From Scedosporium boydii (taxonomy: Eukaryota > Ascomycota > Sordariomycetes > Microascales > Microascaceae): a stretch of DNA of 64,000 bases. The stretch's first letter is position 1; the number at the start of each line of letters is the position of its first letter. Shown piece by piece: positions 12,946 through 26,096 of this stretch. The translations under genes were made by a program, and so were the position numbers. The stretch lies in assembly GCA_002221725.1 (NCBI GenBank), contig NJFT01000016.1, forward strand, positions 124,001 through 188,000. Direction: 5' to 3'. A model generated the notes under the pieces. The model was not told where the DNA came from. It did not search any database and was given only the letters and a program-made list of their open reading frames with translations.

Positions 12946-15281
12946 TCATCGCTTATACTTCCACCGATCAATAACGTCGGCAACTTTTCTATGCCCCTTC
13001 TGTCTCGCCAGGCCCGCAGGCGTCCCCTGCCTGTACCTCGACCCAGCCTTGAAGTCATCGAGAGAGTCGTACACCACATTAGCGTGGAGAGACTTGGCCC
13101 CATGCTGTAACAAGACCTTGGCAGCCGCGAGACGACCCTGACTCCCCGCATGGTGGAGCGCTGTCGCTCCGTAATGATCCCGGTGATTGACGTTGATGCT
13201 GAGGTCGAGGAGAAACTTGAGAACAGGGACATGGGCTGTCGAGACGAAGAGGACGGTCTCGCCCGCAAGCGACCTCGCCTGCGTACTCGCTCCGCTCCTA
13301 ACGAGCGTCTTGACGGTCGGGAGATTTCCCGCTCGAACAGCCGAGAAGAGAGGGGTGTAGCCCGGCCAGACCTTGGATTCGAGGTTCGCGCCGGCGTCGG
13401 CCATGAGCCGGAGGATGTCGTTGAGGCCGAACTCGGCGGCGAGGTGGAGGGGTGTGGATTCGGTGCCGTCGTCGTCGATGAGGAGGGCGGTGGTATCGGC
13501 GCCCGAGTTGATGAGGGTTTGGGCTATCGTTCTTTGGTTGGTTCCGACGGCGATGGAGAGCATGGTCTCCTTGGGGTTGATGCGGTGGTTGATGTCGGCG
13601 CCGACATCGATGAGGAAGTCGATGGCTTCTTGGTTTCGTAGCTTTACGGCGAGCCATAGCGGTGTCTCACCTTCTGTCGTCTCGGGATCTATCTCGGACC
13701 CGGCGGCCACGAGTTGACGGAGCATGTCGACTCTGTTCCTATGCGCTGCCATGTGAATGGGATAATACCCCCGCGAACCTGCAACGTTGACAGCAGCCTC
13801 GAGTTCGAAGAGTTGATTCGTAAGAGGCACATGTTCGGCCGAGATGGCCGCCAGTAGTGGGAAATTCCCATTGCTGCATCTTCGATTGATATCGGCGCCG
13901 GCATTAATCAAGCCATGCGCAATATCGAAGCAGGCCATGGTAAGTGCAAATACCAAGGGCGAGTGGTCGTGATACTCTTCCTCGATGTCCGCCTCCCACT
14001 CAATTAGCAGGTCGCATAATGCCCGGTCCCGTTCCTGGATGGCGAGATGTAGAATAGGTTTCTCGCCCGGGAGCTTCGTTCCTAGGTCTGCTCCGTATTC
14101 GAGAAGCTGTCTCGCGGACTTGTAACGACTTCGTGAGACCGCCGTGGCTAGAGGGGTGAATCCTTGCTGATCTAGTAAATTCACATCCGCTCCTGCGAGT
14201 ATGAGGACGCCGATGGTGTCATCCTCTCGATCAAGTAGTGCCGCGTGGTGGAGTGCGGAGGCACCATTGCTATCCACCGCCGCAACGTTGGCTCCCATTT
14301 CACAGAGAGCCGCAGTAAACTTGCCAGAAAACCCACGCACGATAGCTTTGCTCAGCGCGGCCCTTCCGTGATCATCCCCATCTGGGATGTTGACGTTTGC
14401 TCCTCCCGCTACCAGTACGGTTGCCAGCTCCTCATCCTCGAGGTTGATCGCTCGGTGAAGAGGCAGCAGTGTCGAGCCAGCCTTTCGTAAATTGGGGTCG
14501 GCTCCCTGCTGAAGCAATTCCACGACGGCGGCACTCTTCTTCTTGTCAATGGCTAGGTGAAGGAGCTGACATAGTTGGCGCTCTCTTCGAGAGACGAGTG
14601 AGAGGGCCATACTCGATGCGCGGGTTGGTGGGCGTGTCCCTGAGACGGAGAAGCCGGAGAGGGAATAGCCGAATGAGCTCTCGACATCATGGCTTCTTAT
14701 TGACATGGCTGAGCTTCCCTTTACACTTATAGCCGTGGCATTCTTGTCACTATGGGGAATTTGTTTTGTTAGTGGGGGCGGCTCTCTGGAATGCGAACGA
14801 CATCCGGCCGGGGGGATACTTGCGTGATTGAGTGGTTCAGCAACGTCAAGAGCGACGTTCTAATAGCCTTTAAGCTTGCCGTCGCCTTCTTGATGGCCGA
14901 CTCGTTCCAGACAATAACCAATTGACTATCCTGGTCGCCACTCTCCGAGTATGGAATCCGATCGATCAAGCTTTGTATTTGCGTCAACAAGTTAGACAGC
15001 GGCCACACGAGCTCCTCGATGCCGGGGATGATCCGCGGGAGGCGTCCGGCCTGTTCGATAGCATCGGCAGTTAAGCTACATTCCCTAGCGACAGCCGCTA
15101 AGGTGACCGGCGCGGAGTTGAGAGTAGCGGCGATAGTCTTTACGCTCTTGGAGACGGTTTGCGCCTTTCCCTCGAGCTTGGCGAGTCCTCTCGCCCGTCC
15201 TAGCTGTGGGGAAAACATAGCCGCGGTCTCATGGCGCGGCGAGGAGACCGAAGCGTCGTCACTCAGGGACATCAAGCTCAT
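12946..15281 (-). CDS. Ankyrin-repeat protein with N-terminal helical exon
   Basis: A 586-codon frame (14706-12946, starting MSIRSHDVE) is almost entirely ankyrin repeats from about residue 45 onward, with recurrent L..A...G...V.LLL..GAD units, so it is a protein-interaction scaffold. A second frame (15281-14769, starting MSLMSLSDD) lies only 62 bp upstream on the same strand and is rich in predicted helix. It recalls the helical N-terminal domains put before ankyrin or STAND modules in fungi, but weakly. I infer one gene with an intron: donor gtatcc after codon 154 (exon ends 14820), branch ctaac, and an in-frame acceptor ending acaag (exon resumes 14742). That gives about 751 aa. The canonical catag acceptor nearby is out of phase, so the junction is uncertain. 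Otherwise the start is 14706. Partner and pathway are unknown. Confidence 0.75.
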
Positions 15282-16931
15282 TGAAAGGGACGGACGGCGG
15301 GAAGGTTAAAATCGACTGGAATGAGAGGAGAGCGTCTACTAACGCCCGTCCGAGGGTTACGCCTAGTATATACAGAGGTAAAAGGGAGAGAAAAAGGAGA
15401 CCCGGTCCATTTTTTTGTTCTTTCTAGGGAAAAGCCAATGCAGAATAGTTCCTATTATTGGCGGCCCCTGATAAGTTGAGGAGGTCAGAACACAGACGCA
15501 TCCACACCACCACAAATAGACTAAACCGCGAAGCATGCATTTATTGATGGATCCCCGTGAGTGGCACCCAAGGTGACAGCGAGTGGGCAGGGTCCAGGTG
15601 GGAGTATAGGCCAATGGTTGCTGTTCTCGGTCGATCAATTGGCGGGTTAAGCCTGAAGAGGAACGAGCGTCTGAATAGCGTGGCCTCCGGCCTGTCCCCG
15701 TGGGCCGTACATGGCGCCGTTGGAATGTTTTCTTGGGACCTTCTAGTATTCGCGGGCATTTCTGCCTCAGCTAAGTCCTTGTCCGGAAATATCGACTCTG
15801 CCACAAAGTTCATGGTATGAAGATCCGATATTCGTGATTGAAAAAGAGCAAAAACAGAGGCGGGGAAAGGGAAAAATGAACCCGCAGCTGCCGCACACCG
15901 CAATTCGGCGAGCGAAGCTCCAACATACGACAAAGTCTTGCGGTGGCGTAAAGCCAATGCAATGCGAGTCCAAGGTGGACATCAGCGATTCAGTATTTTG
16001 AGGAAGAGATCGACTGAGAAGGAATATCTTGGAATGTCAGTGCACAGTCGTACAGAAAGCACCCCTGCAGTAGGATGGAGTGCTCATACGAAGGTCCTCG
16101 CCGGGGTTGTGGATTTAGCGTCCGGTGGTGACCAAAGCTTTCTGAGATTGGACAACGAGATCGTCAGCTAGGATTCGATTCTGGTGCCTTGCATGGCTTC
16201 CGGTTTCTTGACCAGGTTGATTGACAATAATATGACAGACTTCGTAATATTAATTGCTCAAACCCCTGGAGTGCACTTGTGCCCCCGGTTGCCGTGCTGA
16301 CCGAGGTAAACTCCGTTTCTGACATCGAGATTCCTTCTTGCAAAAGATCAATTCAGGATGAAGAGGGAGATTCGTCGAAGGCGTGTGAACTTGCAACAAC
16401 TCTGAGAGTGCCCGTGTAGTGTAGCGTCGCTACCAAAGCAGTCAAGATCCTTGCATGCTCAGGGGCCCATCCACCGTGCCTTCCTTCCACTGGTCAGACT
16501 CGTCGTACGAAGTGGTACGTACAGTGGCTTCAGCTTCGGATGAGACATCGACGAGGTACTCTCATCGAATTTGCTTATGTAATAATACGAAGCGCTGAGG
16601 CTTCTTGCCTCCAGCCTCAGAGGTGGCGCATATCAACCCATGACAGCATCGATCGTTCGTTGCAAAAACCCGTCTATTCTCTTGTAAGATCTATTTATTG
16701 TATACTTTTGCCAGGCATACGACGGCGACGTCTGGGCTCCTCAAGGTTCATTGCGATAGCTTACATCTTTCCGATTTGAACAACTGCTCGCAAGCCGCGA
16801 TTGTACACGGAGTCATCGTGGCGTGGTCACTCTGGTCCAGCTCCAAACCAGCTCCCAAAGCGGATGCTGCTCCTCCCTCCTCGTCCTCCAATACCAACCC
16901 TACCGATCAACTATCGGCTTCACTCTCCACA
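15282..16931. other. Intergenic region between divergent ankyrin gene and MIX23
   Basis: This is the shared upstream region of two divergent genes. Short frames exist but none is convincing. A frame in phase with MIX23 extends upstream to about 16698. I regard it as leader sequence, because the conserved protein only begins near 16932. Confidence 0.6.
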
Positions 16932-17615
16932 ATGAGTGCTAGGCGAGACACTCCGCAGCTGACACCGCAGTTGTGCTTCTCGTCTGGGACATTACGAGGT
17001 AAGCTGACGTCGGCGGGGCAATTTTATCAGTCTCATACTGCAGACTCTCCTGGACCTAGGGAGACAGGAACCAGTGGCAGCTAACATTGTGTGGTAGACT
17101 TCTTACGTCTCTCTCGTTCGTCACTCGACGACTCCATATCCCAGCAGCTCAATGCGCTCGTGCGACCGTCCCGTCAAGGCTTCGACCCGCAGTCAACCGA
17201 ACGACTCGGACCTAGGTCCATGACGCATACCATCGAGCCTCAAACATGTGCGTCGTTCAAGGATAAAATATTATTCCCGACATGGCAGGTCCGTACCGAA
17301 GTGCTGAATTACTGCGCAATGGTTGCGACGAGTCCCGACCCGGATGACCCTGACACGGCGCTTCGGGAGGCGGAATCGGAGAAGGATAGGCAGAGGATAG
17401 TGGATGAGCGGTTGGACCCTTACTCGGGTCGGTTCTTCCCCAAGGAACCGCGGACGGAAATGCTTGCGAGCCTTATTCGGCAGGAAAGGACCGTGGAGAA
17501 TATCGTGCGAATGCGGACATGGGGCATAGTTCAAGAGCGGTGCGGAGAGAGCCCCAGCAGCTGGGACGCGGCATTCGAAGCCTGGTCGAAGAACAAGAGC
17601 CGACCTTCCAGCTGA
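16932..17615 (+). CDS. MIX23: MIX23 / Cid2-family protein
   Basis: Small conserved protein, 194 aa, of the MIX23 (CCDC58/Cid2) family, linked in yeast to the mitochondrial intermembrane space and protein import. Two exons: 16932-16998 and 17098-17615. The intron has a gtaagc donor, a gctaac branch and a gtggtag acceptor. The join reads TLR-DFLRLSRSSLDD. Family features seen are an acidic Ser/Leu start helix, QTC (Cys73), a second cysteine in VLNYC (Cys95), the LDPYSGRFFP block, and a C-terminal ERTVENIVRMRTWG...QERC (Cys171). The spaced cysteines suit the oxidising intermembrane space. The start was chosen at MSARRDTPQ because the upstream in-phase stretch is low complexity and unlike the family. 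Localisation is inferred from homologues. Confidence 0.85.
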
Positions 17616-18682
17616 TACCTTTCTCGGTCTTTGGGAAAACACTCCTCTTTTGTTGTTGGGAGATAATGTGGCCGAAAAAGAAGTGGGGGTTGTGGTATCA
17701 CGAACTATGAACGAATCAACTTGTACAACACCATTGTAAATAACCCCCATAATAGATAGACCCCGCTACTGTGGAATAGCCTCAATGAATGCAATTCAAG
17801 CTGGAAAGAGACCGGTTTTCCTTGTGACTGTAAGAATAGATCCGATTACTGGATTGATCTTGCACGAGTACGGGGTGGGAGGACCCATTTCAAACAAATT
17901 GATTCCTCGTCATATGTATGCAAATATTCGATCTCAGCCTTGACTTGGTCCGTCCCACAACAGCCGGTTTTTGGTGCGGGACAACTTGGCACCACCCTCC
18001 ACTAAACTTTACACGTATGAGGCTGCATAGCCTCTGCTTTTTTTTAGCCTCTAGTTCACCCTCAAGCAGGTGCAAATTTTCTTTGGTCTCTTCACCGTTT
18101 GCTTCTGTCATTGGTGCAGGTTTGCTGATCCACACCACCTTTTTGATCTTCACCCGCGACCTCGAGCAGCTTCAAAAAATACTCCGAGTCATACATAATT
18201 TCCTGCCGCAACAGCTTCGAATCCCCGGACCCTCGCCAACTTCTCTCCCTTTTCCGACCTCACCATCGGCTCCGTTTCTCGGGTCCCAGAGGCCGTGCCA
18301 ATTATTCGAAAGTGAGTCTTTCTCGTCTTCTTCTCTCGCTTGTCAAACGAAGCCGTGCGCACTTGGGTCTCATCCCCTCAGCCATCACCAACCCCTCAGC
18401 CCTGCCCCCGGAAAGTCGCGTGCCGCTTTTGGAACCCGTTAGGTAGATTAGATTCAATTGTTCGTCTTTGTTGATATGGATAGACAATGCTTGCGACGGA
18501 TTCTTCTTACCTTGACCTGTTTTGCTGACCTGTACATGTTCTCGGCAGGCCGTCATCCACCCCGCGGCGCTCTGTTCCTCCAACCGCCCCTCCTCTAGAG
18601 TGCTCCGTATCTATCCCGACCAGCAGCAGTTACCCGCCGTTCAAAATTTCCTAACGATTTCCCTCCTCACAAATCAGCCGCG
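17616..18682. other. Intergenic region upstream of NAA15
   Basis: Pyrimidine-rich leader sequence, typical of a fungal housekeeping promoter, lies just before the NAA15 start. I see no gene. The terminator of MIX23 must lie in the first few hundred bases. Confidence 0.6.
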
Positions 18683-21344
18683 ATGCCGCAACCTTTAAAT
18701 GCGAAAGAGGCGTCACTCTTTCGCCAAGTCATCCGCAACTATGAGGACAAGCAGTACAAACGTGGCATCAAGACGGCCGACCTGATCCTTAAAAAGGTCC
18801 CCAAACATGGAGACACCATGGCCATGAAGGCTCTCATCATGAACGCCCAGGGAAAGACGGACGACGCCTTTGCGTTAGCCAAGGAGGCCCTAACCGTCGA
18901 CATGAAGTCGCACATCTGCTGGCATGTTTACGGCTTGCTGTACCGCTCGGTTAAGAACTTCGAGGAGGCTATCAAGGCGTACAAGTTTGCTTTGAAGCTC
19001 GATCCCGACAACAACCAGATTCAGCGCGACCTTGCCATTCTCCAGATCCAGATGAGGGACTACCAAGGACACATTCAGAGCCGCTATACCATGCTCCAGG
19101 CCCGCCCCAAATTCCGCCAAGTCTGGACCGCCCTTGCTGTTGCCCACCACCTCGCCGGCGACCTCGCTGAGGCCGAGAGGGTTCTTACGACCTATGAAGA
19201 GACGCTGAAGACGGCGCCTTCCCGCCTGGACTTCGAGAACTCGGAGGCTGTTATGTACAAGAATTCTCTCATCGCGGAGCAGGGCGACTATAAGCGTGCG
19301 TTGGAGCATCTCGAGACTGGCGCGAAGCATAACCTTGACCGCCTCGCCGTGCTAGAAAGGCGAGCTGAGTACTTGGCCAAACTCGAGCAAAACGAGGAAG
19401 CCGCCCGTGCCTACCGCGTCCTAATTGAGAGGAATCCTGAGCATCCCGAGTACTACGAGGGCCTCCTGTCCGTCTCTGGTGTCGCGAAGGGCGATGCCGC
19501 TGGTCGCAAAGCCATCTTTGACGAGTACGCGGCCAAGTTCCCCCGAAGCGATGCCGCTAAGAGGCTGCCCCTTGACTTCCTCCAGGGTAAGATGATTCTT
19601 CCATTCTTCCATGCCGTGCCTAGAGATCGCTACCCACAGCTAAGTTACGTGCTGCTAACCTTTTCACCGTCGTATTATATATAGGAGACGACTTTGTTGA
19701 CGCTGCAAGGACTTATTTGGCTTTCATGCTTGACAAGGGCATCCCGTCTACATTTGCCAATCTTAAGCATCTCTACTCCGACACGTTCAAGAAGGACACC
19801 CTCTTAAAACTAGTTTCCGAGTACACTGAGTCGCGAAGCAAGACCGATACCGATAGCAAGGAGAAGGGCGACGAGTCCAAAGGAGAGACCGCCGGATTAT
19901 ACTATCTCGCGCAACACTACAACTACCACCTCAGTAGAGACCTGACCAAGGCCCTGGAATACATTGACCGCGCAATCGAGAGGATACCTGATAGCGTCGA
20001 CTTCCACATGACCAAGGCCAGAATACACAAGCACACCGGTGACCTTGCCAAGGCAGCCGAGGTCATGGATAAGGCGCGGTCACTCGATACCAAGGATCGT
20101 TACATCAACACCAAGGCTGCGAAGTACCAGCTCCGTAACGACGAGAACGAAAAGGCGCTCAAAACGATGGGGCTGTTCACACGAGCCGACACGCCCGGTG
20201 GACCGATTAACGATCTCCTCGACATGCAGTGCCTCTGGTTCCTCACGGAAGACGGAGAGGCGTACGCACGCCGGGGCAACATCGGCATGGCTCTCAAGAG
20301 GTTTCACCAAATCTTCAACATTTTCGAAGTGTGGCATGACGACCAGTTCGACTTCCACAGCTTCTACCTTAGAAAGGGCCAGGTGCGGGCCTATGTGGAT
20401 ATGGTCCGATGGGAGGACCGTCTGTACGAGCACCCCTTCTACACGAGAGCGGCCCTGGACGCCGTTGACGTGTACCTTAAGATGCACGATAAGCCGTCGG
20501 CCAACGGTGTAAATGGAGCGGATGGCGCGAACGGTGACGACGACCAGGAGAGAAAGAAGGCTGCGCGCAAGGCGCGGAAAGAGAAGCAGCGGTTGGAGAG
20601 GGAGGTTGCGGAGCAGGCTGCCAAGCGAGATCCTAACAAGCCCAAACCGGCTGCGGGCGGCGAGGCCAAGAAGGTGGACGAGGACCCGCTCGGTCTTACG
20701 CTTGCGGCGACTAAGGATCCTTTGAAGGAGGCGGTCAAGTTCCTTACGCCTCTGTTGCAATATACGCCCAAGAGGCTGGATGCGCAGCTTGCTGGGTTCG
20801 ATGTCTACATTCGTCGCAGTACGTTTTCGTTTTCATATTCTCCGGCTTTGATCATTTTGTCTTTTTTACTAACATTTATTTCTTTTTCCTTGCAGAGAAG
20901 TATCTGCTTGCGCTGCAGTGCCTCAACTCCGCCATCGCGCTCGACAGCACCAACCCCAAGGTCCACGAGCGAGTCATCGAGTTCCGCCACGTCGTCGAGC
21001 CCGCGGGAGCGTCCCTGCCCGTCAAGGTAGTCACGGTAATCAAGAGCGAGTTCCCCGACATCGCCGACTCGACGGATCTCGACGAGCTCAACGACGAGTT
21101 CCTCGCGGCCAACAGGGACAGCGCGCGACACGTCCTTGCAGCCGTGCGCGCGCAGAAGCTCCTCGGCGGCGTCGACAAGAGCGCCCTCGAGAAGAAGCTG
21201 CTGGATGTTGTCGGGATGAAAGACGCGGACCCCGAGGTGGCGCAGGAGGTTTTGGAGACGTTGAAGGCGTGGAGGAGTGGGGAGGTAGGGGCTTTTAAGA
21301 AGGCGGCTGGGGAGAGATGGCCTCGGGTGACGAGGCTTGCTTAG
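18683..21344 (+). CDS. NAA15: NatA N-alpha-acetyltransferase auxiliary subunit
   Basis: The TPR scaffold that anchors the Naa10 catalytic subunit to the ribosome for co-translational N-terminal acetylation. Three exons: 18683-19586, 19685-20818 and 20896-21344. Joins are in phase and rebuild family sequence (LDFLQ-GDDFVDAARTYLAF; VYIRR-KKYLLALQC). The last intron has a tttactaac branch and a ttgcag acceptor. The product is 828 aa, close to the 850-870 aa of yeast and human homologues. It starts with the characteristic LNAKEASLFRQVIRNYEDKQY, followed by TPR units such as CWHVYGLLYRSVKNFEEAIK, and it carries a lysine-rich charged linker at about residues 600-660. Single-copy housekeeping gene; the call is secure. 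Confidence 0.96.
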
Positions 21345-23549
21345 AGATTGGGCTTAGAGTTGGTCCCTGCAGAGGAAATCTTGAAAAACACAGTACAGCT
21401 ACGATGGAAGCAGGGGGACGCTTGATCTAAGGGGCTTGAGGTAAAAGCAAAACAACAATGTTGAGTGGAGTTCGTTGGTGAGGACCAGATAGATGTGGGA
21501 TCTCATTCATCGTTCTTGAACATGGGTGGAAAGAGTGGAAGGGTTTAGATGTGAGGGTGAAAAGGAGCATGGGAAGAGAGATATATTCAGGTAGAAAAAG
21601 TTTGGCAAAACAATGGAAAATGGAGAATGAGCATTTCGTGTACTTGTACGTTTTTGGGTGTTGCATATGGGCTGTTCTAGGCGCTCGAGGTCAGGCTGTA
21701 TGTATTCTATGTTCCCTGCTGCTTATCATCATGGGTAATTATGGGATTTGAAGCTGGCATCAAGGGTAAGGCTCAGATTTGAGAAATACACATACGGAGG
21801 CACACGACTCGCATCTCGAGGCTTTTGGTCGAATGTTTTTAATACTACGATGCTGCCTCAGGAGAAATGCACGAATGGTTCAGGCGGCTGAACCGGACCG
21901 GAGTGGATCTGTACCTGGCCCTGTGCAGCGGAGCCCCCTGTCCCTGTCTGTCAAAAGGTGACGAATACTCCCCGATGAGGAGATATGCGGGGTGCATATC
22001 CGAAGCTTCCGCTAGGAAGGAGTCTGGCCAAAGGCTTGGGAGGGTAAGGTTGAAGGATGTGATGGCTTCGGTTTTCCGTAGATAAAGGAAGAGATATATT
22101 TGCTTTACAGATATCCATCTCTGTGGTGCTCCCTAGAGATCAAATGTCTGCTTGTCCTTCGTAGGGGTGAGTATTGTTACGACGTTGACGGCGTGGATGG
22201 TCGGGTGGTATTTGGGGCCGGGACCTGGCGATGTATCAATGTATGCGTATTTTCTTCTATGTTACTTGTGCGAAGTATTATTTGAAAGAATGGACAATTT
22301 GTACTGACTTGATTCGCATTCATGAATGGACGGAGAATCGGGAATTGCGGACAATCTCACGACCGAAGTCTACTTGTCTACTTGTACTTCAGTTGTGTAC
22401 TTTGTCTTCACTTGTATCCGTACTTGGGCAAGAACAAATTGGCTCGTTGATGCCTCGTCGGGACATTGATGACATTGACATGGAAGGAGGAGACCACGGC
22501 GCAATTGCTGTTTGGGTCGAGGTGTGGTGACATCAACGCCAATGCAGATTCCACAGGCGGAAAGTGCAACGCAAAGTGCCGCAAGGATCCCAGAATGTCC
22601 CGACGCAGAATTGAGAATTTAGAATTTCCGACTTCGTATTCAGTTCATCATATTTTAATGTTCGAACCATAATATTTGGCTTAAACCTCGTCGAATGCCT
22701 CGGCCGAGTCTTTTTTTCCCACCACCGCCGCTCCTCTTAAGGCTAGCCTGGCTTGAGGCCCATTCCAATGCCCACCGCAACCCAATCTTGAGACTTTGCT
22801 GGGTTCGACCTTCGTATCCTGTCTTATTAACCACATTTTTAGTTCGCAATTCTCTCGCTGCCTCTTTCGCTCTTTTGCATCTCTCCACGACACAACCCAC
22901 CACCACAAACACCACCAGACCCCGAGACACCACATCTTGGGCCATATGATCCCGTCGACCCCGTCCGGCTAGAGCTTGGTTCTCTCCTTTTCTTTTTGTC
23001 TTATCCCTCGCTTCTCATACCCTTGGGACTAGCTTCTTTAGCCTCTCCATCTGATCTAGCATTTTATTTCTTCCCTTGCTGTCTGGATACCCATTGATAC
23101 GATACGATACCCATTTCTTTCGTCTCCTTCGTTTATTAATTCAGCTCCTGCCAAGCCACCCATAATCCTCCGATTCTCTGCGTGCGTCTTCTATCCGACT
23201 CTGTGCTGCAGCCCGACAAATTCAAATTATTATCCCACCCTCGCACGTTCCGTTGGCTGCGCTTCCCATTCGACTCGCTTGAGCTCTGGAATCCAGAGTC
23301 CGGAATCCGGCATTTGGAAGCTGAGACGCTGAGAAGCCGCTGTGCAATCCAGTTTCTGAATCCGGAAATCTGGATCGGCTCGCTTTGCCCCTTGCATTGC
23401 ATGTGATTCCCGCCCGCCGCTTGGCTTTGGCTTGGATTTTGGCCTCTCAGCTCGACCCCCTAAAATCCAGCCTCCGACTCCGCTGCGAAACGCGAAACTT
23501 TAATTCTTTTTCCTCCCGCGTTCGTCCGGATATCACAGCCTAGTCCACC
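21345..23549. other. Intergenic region between NAA15 and LCB kinase
   Basis: No convincing gene. The right part, roughly 22,700-23,549, is rich in C and T and is likely the promoter and leader of the kinase gene. A patch near 23,285-23,370 contains several GAATCCGG-like short repeats. Confidence 0.55.
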
Positions 23550-25461
23550 ATGGCCTCCCTGGCCCCGGCCACGACCTCGAGTAGCCACGATGCGCTGCAC
23601 GCCGACCTAAAGTCCACACCCGCCTTGGCCAGTGGAGGAGCCGCGGCTGGAGACGATATTCTTGTTGTTGATGGGGATTCGACGCTTAGCCTAGGGCCGG
23701 ATTCCCTACTGCTAACAAGTGAGCGCTGCCGAACCCTTGTCGTTTGGTTACATCAATATTATTGGGAAATTTTTAGCTTGTGATTCTAATGTGCTGAAAA
23801 AACAACTAGGATCGACACCCACGAAACCGAAAAGAACCTGCGGTTTTGGTCCCACGAGTAAGGCCACCTTCTTGGCTCCACCCCGGCGTCCGTTTCACAA
23901 CCGTGCCTAACCTTGAATGTGCAGAACCAACCTCCAACGCCAAATCGATACCCCTCTACAACGTTCTCTGGGCCGAGCTAACCTCTCCTACCACCCTCAC
24001 CATCGACTACGCCGACCAAACAGCCCCCAAGAAGCTGCGCGTCGCAAACTTGACCCTCTCGGTCCAAGATGACCATGCCGACGCCGCCCGCCGCTGGACC
24101 GACAACCTACTGAAGAGAGCCTACGGCCCCGCGAAGTTGCGCAAGCGCGCAAAAGTTCTCGTGAACCCCCATGCTGGTCCCGGAGGAGCCGATAAACTTT
24201 GGGATCATGAGGCGAAACCCATCTTCGAAGCTGCGCGCATGGTGCTGGACGTGGTGCGGACGAAGTACTCGGGCGAGGCCATCGAGATTGCCCAGGGGGT
24301 CGACATAGACGCATTCGATACCATTGTCGCATGTTCCGGCGACGGCCTGCCGCACGAGATCTTCAACGGGCTGGGAAAGAGAGCGGATGCGCGTAGGGCC
24401 CTGGGCAAGTTAGCTGTGTCGCATATCCCCTGCGGGTCTGGGAATGCCATGAGCTGTAACCTATACGGCACTCACCGGGCGTCGTTTGCCGCTCTCGCCA
24501 TCGTCAAGGGAGTCTCGGCGCCCTTGGACCTCGTGAGCATCACGCAGGGAGACAATCGCATACTGAGCTTCCTGAGTCAAGCTTTGGGAACGGTTGCCGA
24601 GAGCGATCTTGCGACGGAACATCTCCGATGGATGGGAGGGGCTCGTTTCACATACGGCTTCCTCGTGAGGCTGTTCAAGAAGAAGGTGTATCCATGCGAT
24701 ATCGCTGTCAAGGTCGAGATCGAGGACAAAGATGGCGTGAAGGAACATTATAAACGTGTGCGTAGCTACCACTCGCTACAGGCATTGGCGAACGGCAATG
24801 GGAACGGGAATGCGAATGGAAATGGGCACGGGAACGGGAACGACAGCAGCAACAGCCTCAAACCGAAGGTCGAAGAGGCTGATTCCGGATCTAGCGTAGC
24901 GGCAGCCTCGTCGGCGTCGAACGATGAGGGCCTACCGCCGTTAGAGTACGGCACCGTGAAGGATAAGTTGCCCGAAGGCTGGGAGCTTGTCTCTTATGAC
25001 AAGATGGGCAACTTTTATTGCGGAAACGTAAGTTAACAGCGTCAACCTTGTTCTCTCTATTTACGAGCTCCGAGCTAAAAACCAATTTACAGATGGCATT
25101 CATGGCCCCCGACGCCAACTTTTTCAGCGCCGCCTGCGCCAACGACGGACTCATCGACCTCATCTGCATCGACGGCGACGTATCGCCCGCCACGTCGATC
25201 AGCCTCTTACTCTCCGTCGAAAGCGGCAAGTTCTTCGACAACCCGCACGTGTCGTACCGCAAGATCAAGGCCTTCCGCATCATCCCGCGGAACCAGGAAG
25301 ACGGCTACATCAGCATCGATGGCGAGAGGGTGCCGTTCGAGCCGTTCCAGGCCGAGGTGCACAGGGGGTTGGGCACGGTGATTTCGAAGAGCGGGGATTT
25401 CCAGGCGCCTGGGCCGAGGGATTGGGATAGCGTTACCATGGCCGATAGGCTTTTGGCGTAG
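23550..25461 (+). CDS. LCB4: Sphingoid long-chain-base (sphingosine) kinase
   Basis: Phosphorylates sphingoid bases to their 1-phosphates, which are signalling lipids and breakdown intermediates; probably membrane-associated. Four exons: 23550-23718, 23810-23857 (only 48 nt), 23925-25027 and 25093-25461, giving 562 aa. Joins are in phase. The diacylglycerol-kinase catalytic fold is clear: VLVNPHAGPGGAD (about 149-161), the nucleotide-binding SGDGLPHEIFNGLGKR (about 209-224), and IPCGSGNAMSCNLYGT. The C-terminal exon carries the conserved DGLIDLICIDGD and IDGERVPFEPFQAEVH blocks. A low-complexity Asn/Gly insertion and a Ser/Ala-rich stretch interrupt the catalytic region at about residues 360-420. 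The symbol follows yeast; filamentous fungi often have one copy equivalent to LCB4/LCB5. Confidence 0.95.
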
Positions 25462-26096
25462 GGACGCCGTGGGGCCGGGGCTGGGAAGACGCGGAAGAGA
25501 AGGAGGAAGGAGAAGAAGAAGCGGATAGGGAAGACGGACACGAACAAGGGCGAGAATAAGGAGAAGAAGCATGCGCTTGGCAGGCTAGTGGATCTTTTCG
25601 CCCGAGTTGTGTTGTGTAAAGTATGGTAAAGAAGGGTGTTTTGGGTTTCTTTTCATTATTGGTAGTTTTATTCCAGCGGACTACGTTAATACCGCCTGGA
25701 GAGCTTTGGTGGGAAGACTCTTGGTGTGGGAGGATGGGATCGAATCGAACTGGATTGGATGGTTGCTCTGTTTTGGAGCTAGTTTCTGGTTTGTATCATT
25801 TTACACTTGTAACTTTACCAGTATCCATCAATAGATACATCATAAGACGGGATAGTCAGAGCGGTGGTGTATAGATGTGATGTAGAGATCGAGCGTGCCA
25901 ACCCAAACAGCGAAGAGACGAACACCCCGACATAAGGAGGTCATGATACAAGCGACTATACAAGTGGCATCCATGGGATTATAGACTACTGAAACGAAAA
26001 TGAAAAAGTAAAATAAATAAAATAAACAAATAAAAAGAACAAAAAAATATCGGGATCCGCCGTTGCCAGCTTACTTGGAAAAACCCATTACATCCT
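25462..26096. other. Intergenic region, LCB kinase 3' flank
   Basis: The kinase stop is followed by GA-rich sequence and then an A-rich tract at about 25,990-26,047. No gene is seen. Confidence 0.6.

Noticed and set aside
13150..13641. 163-aa frame on the plus strand opposite the ankyrin gene
   Set aside because: Shadow of the repetitive, GC-biased ankyrin coding sequence; rich in Glu/Val/Gly without any motif.
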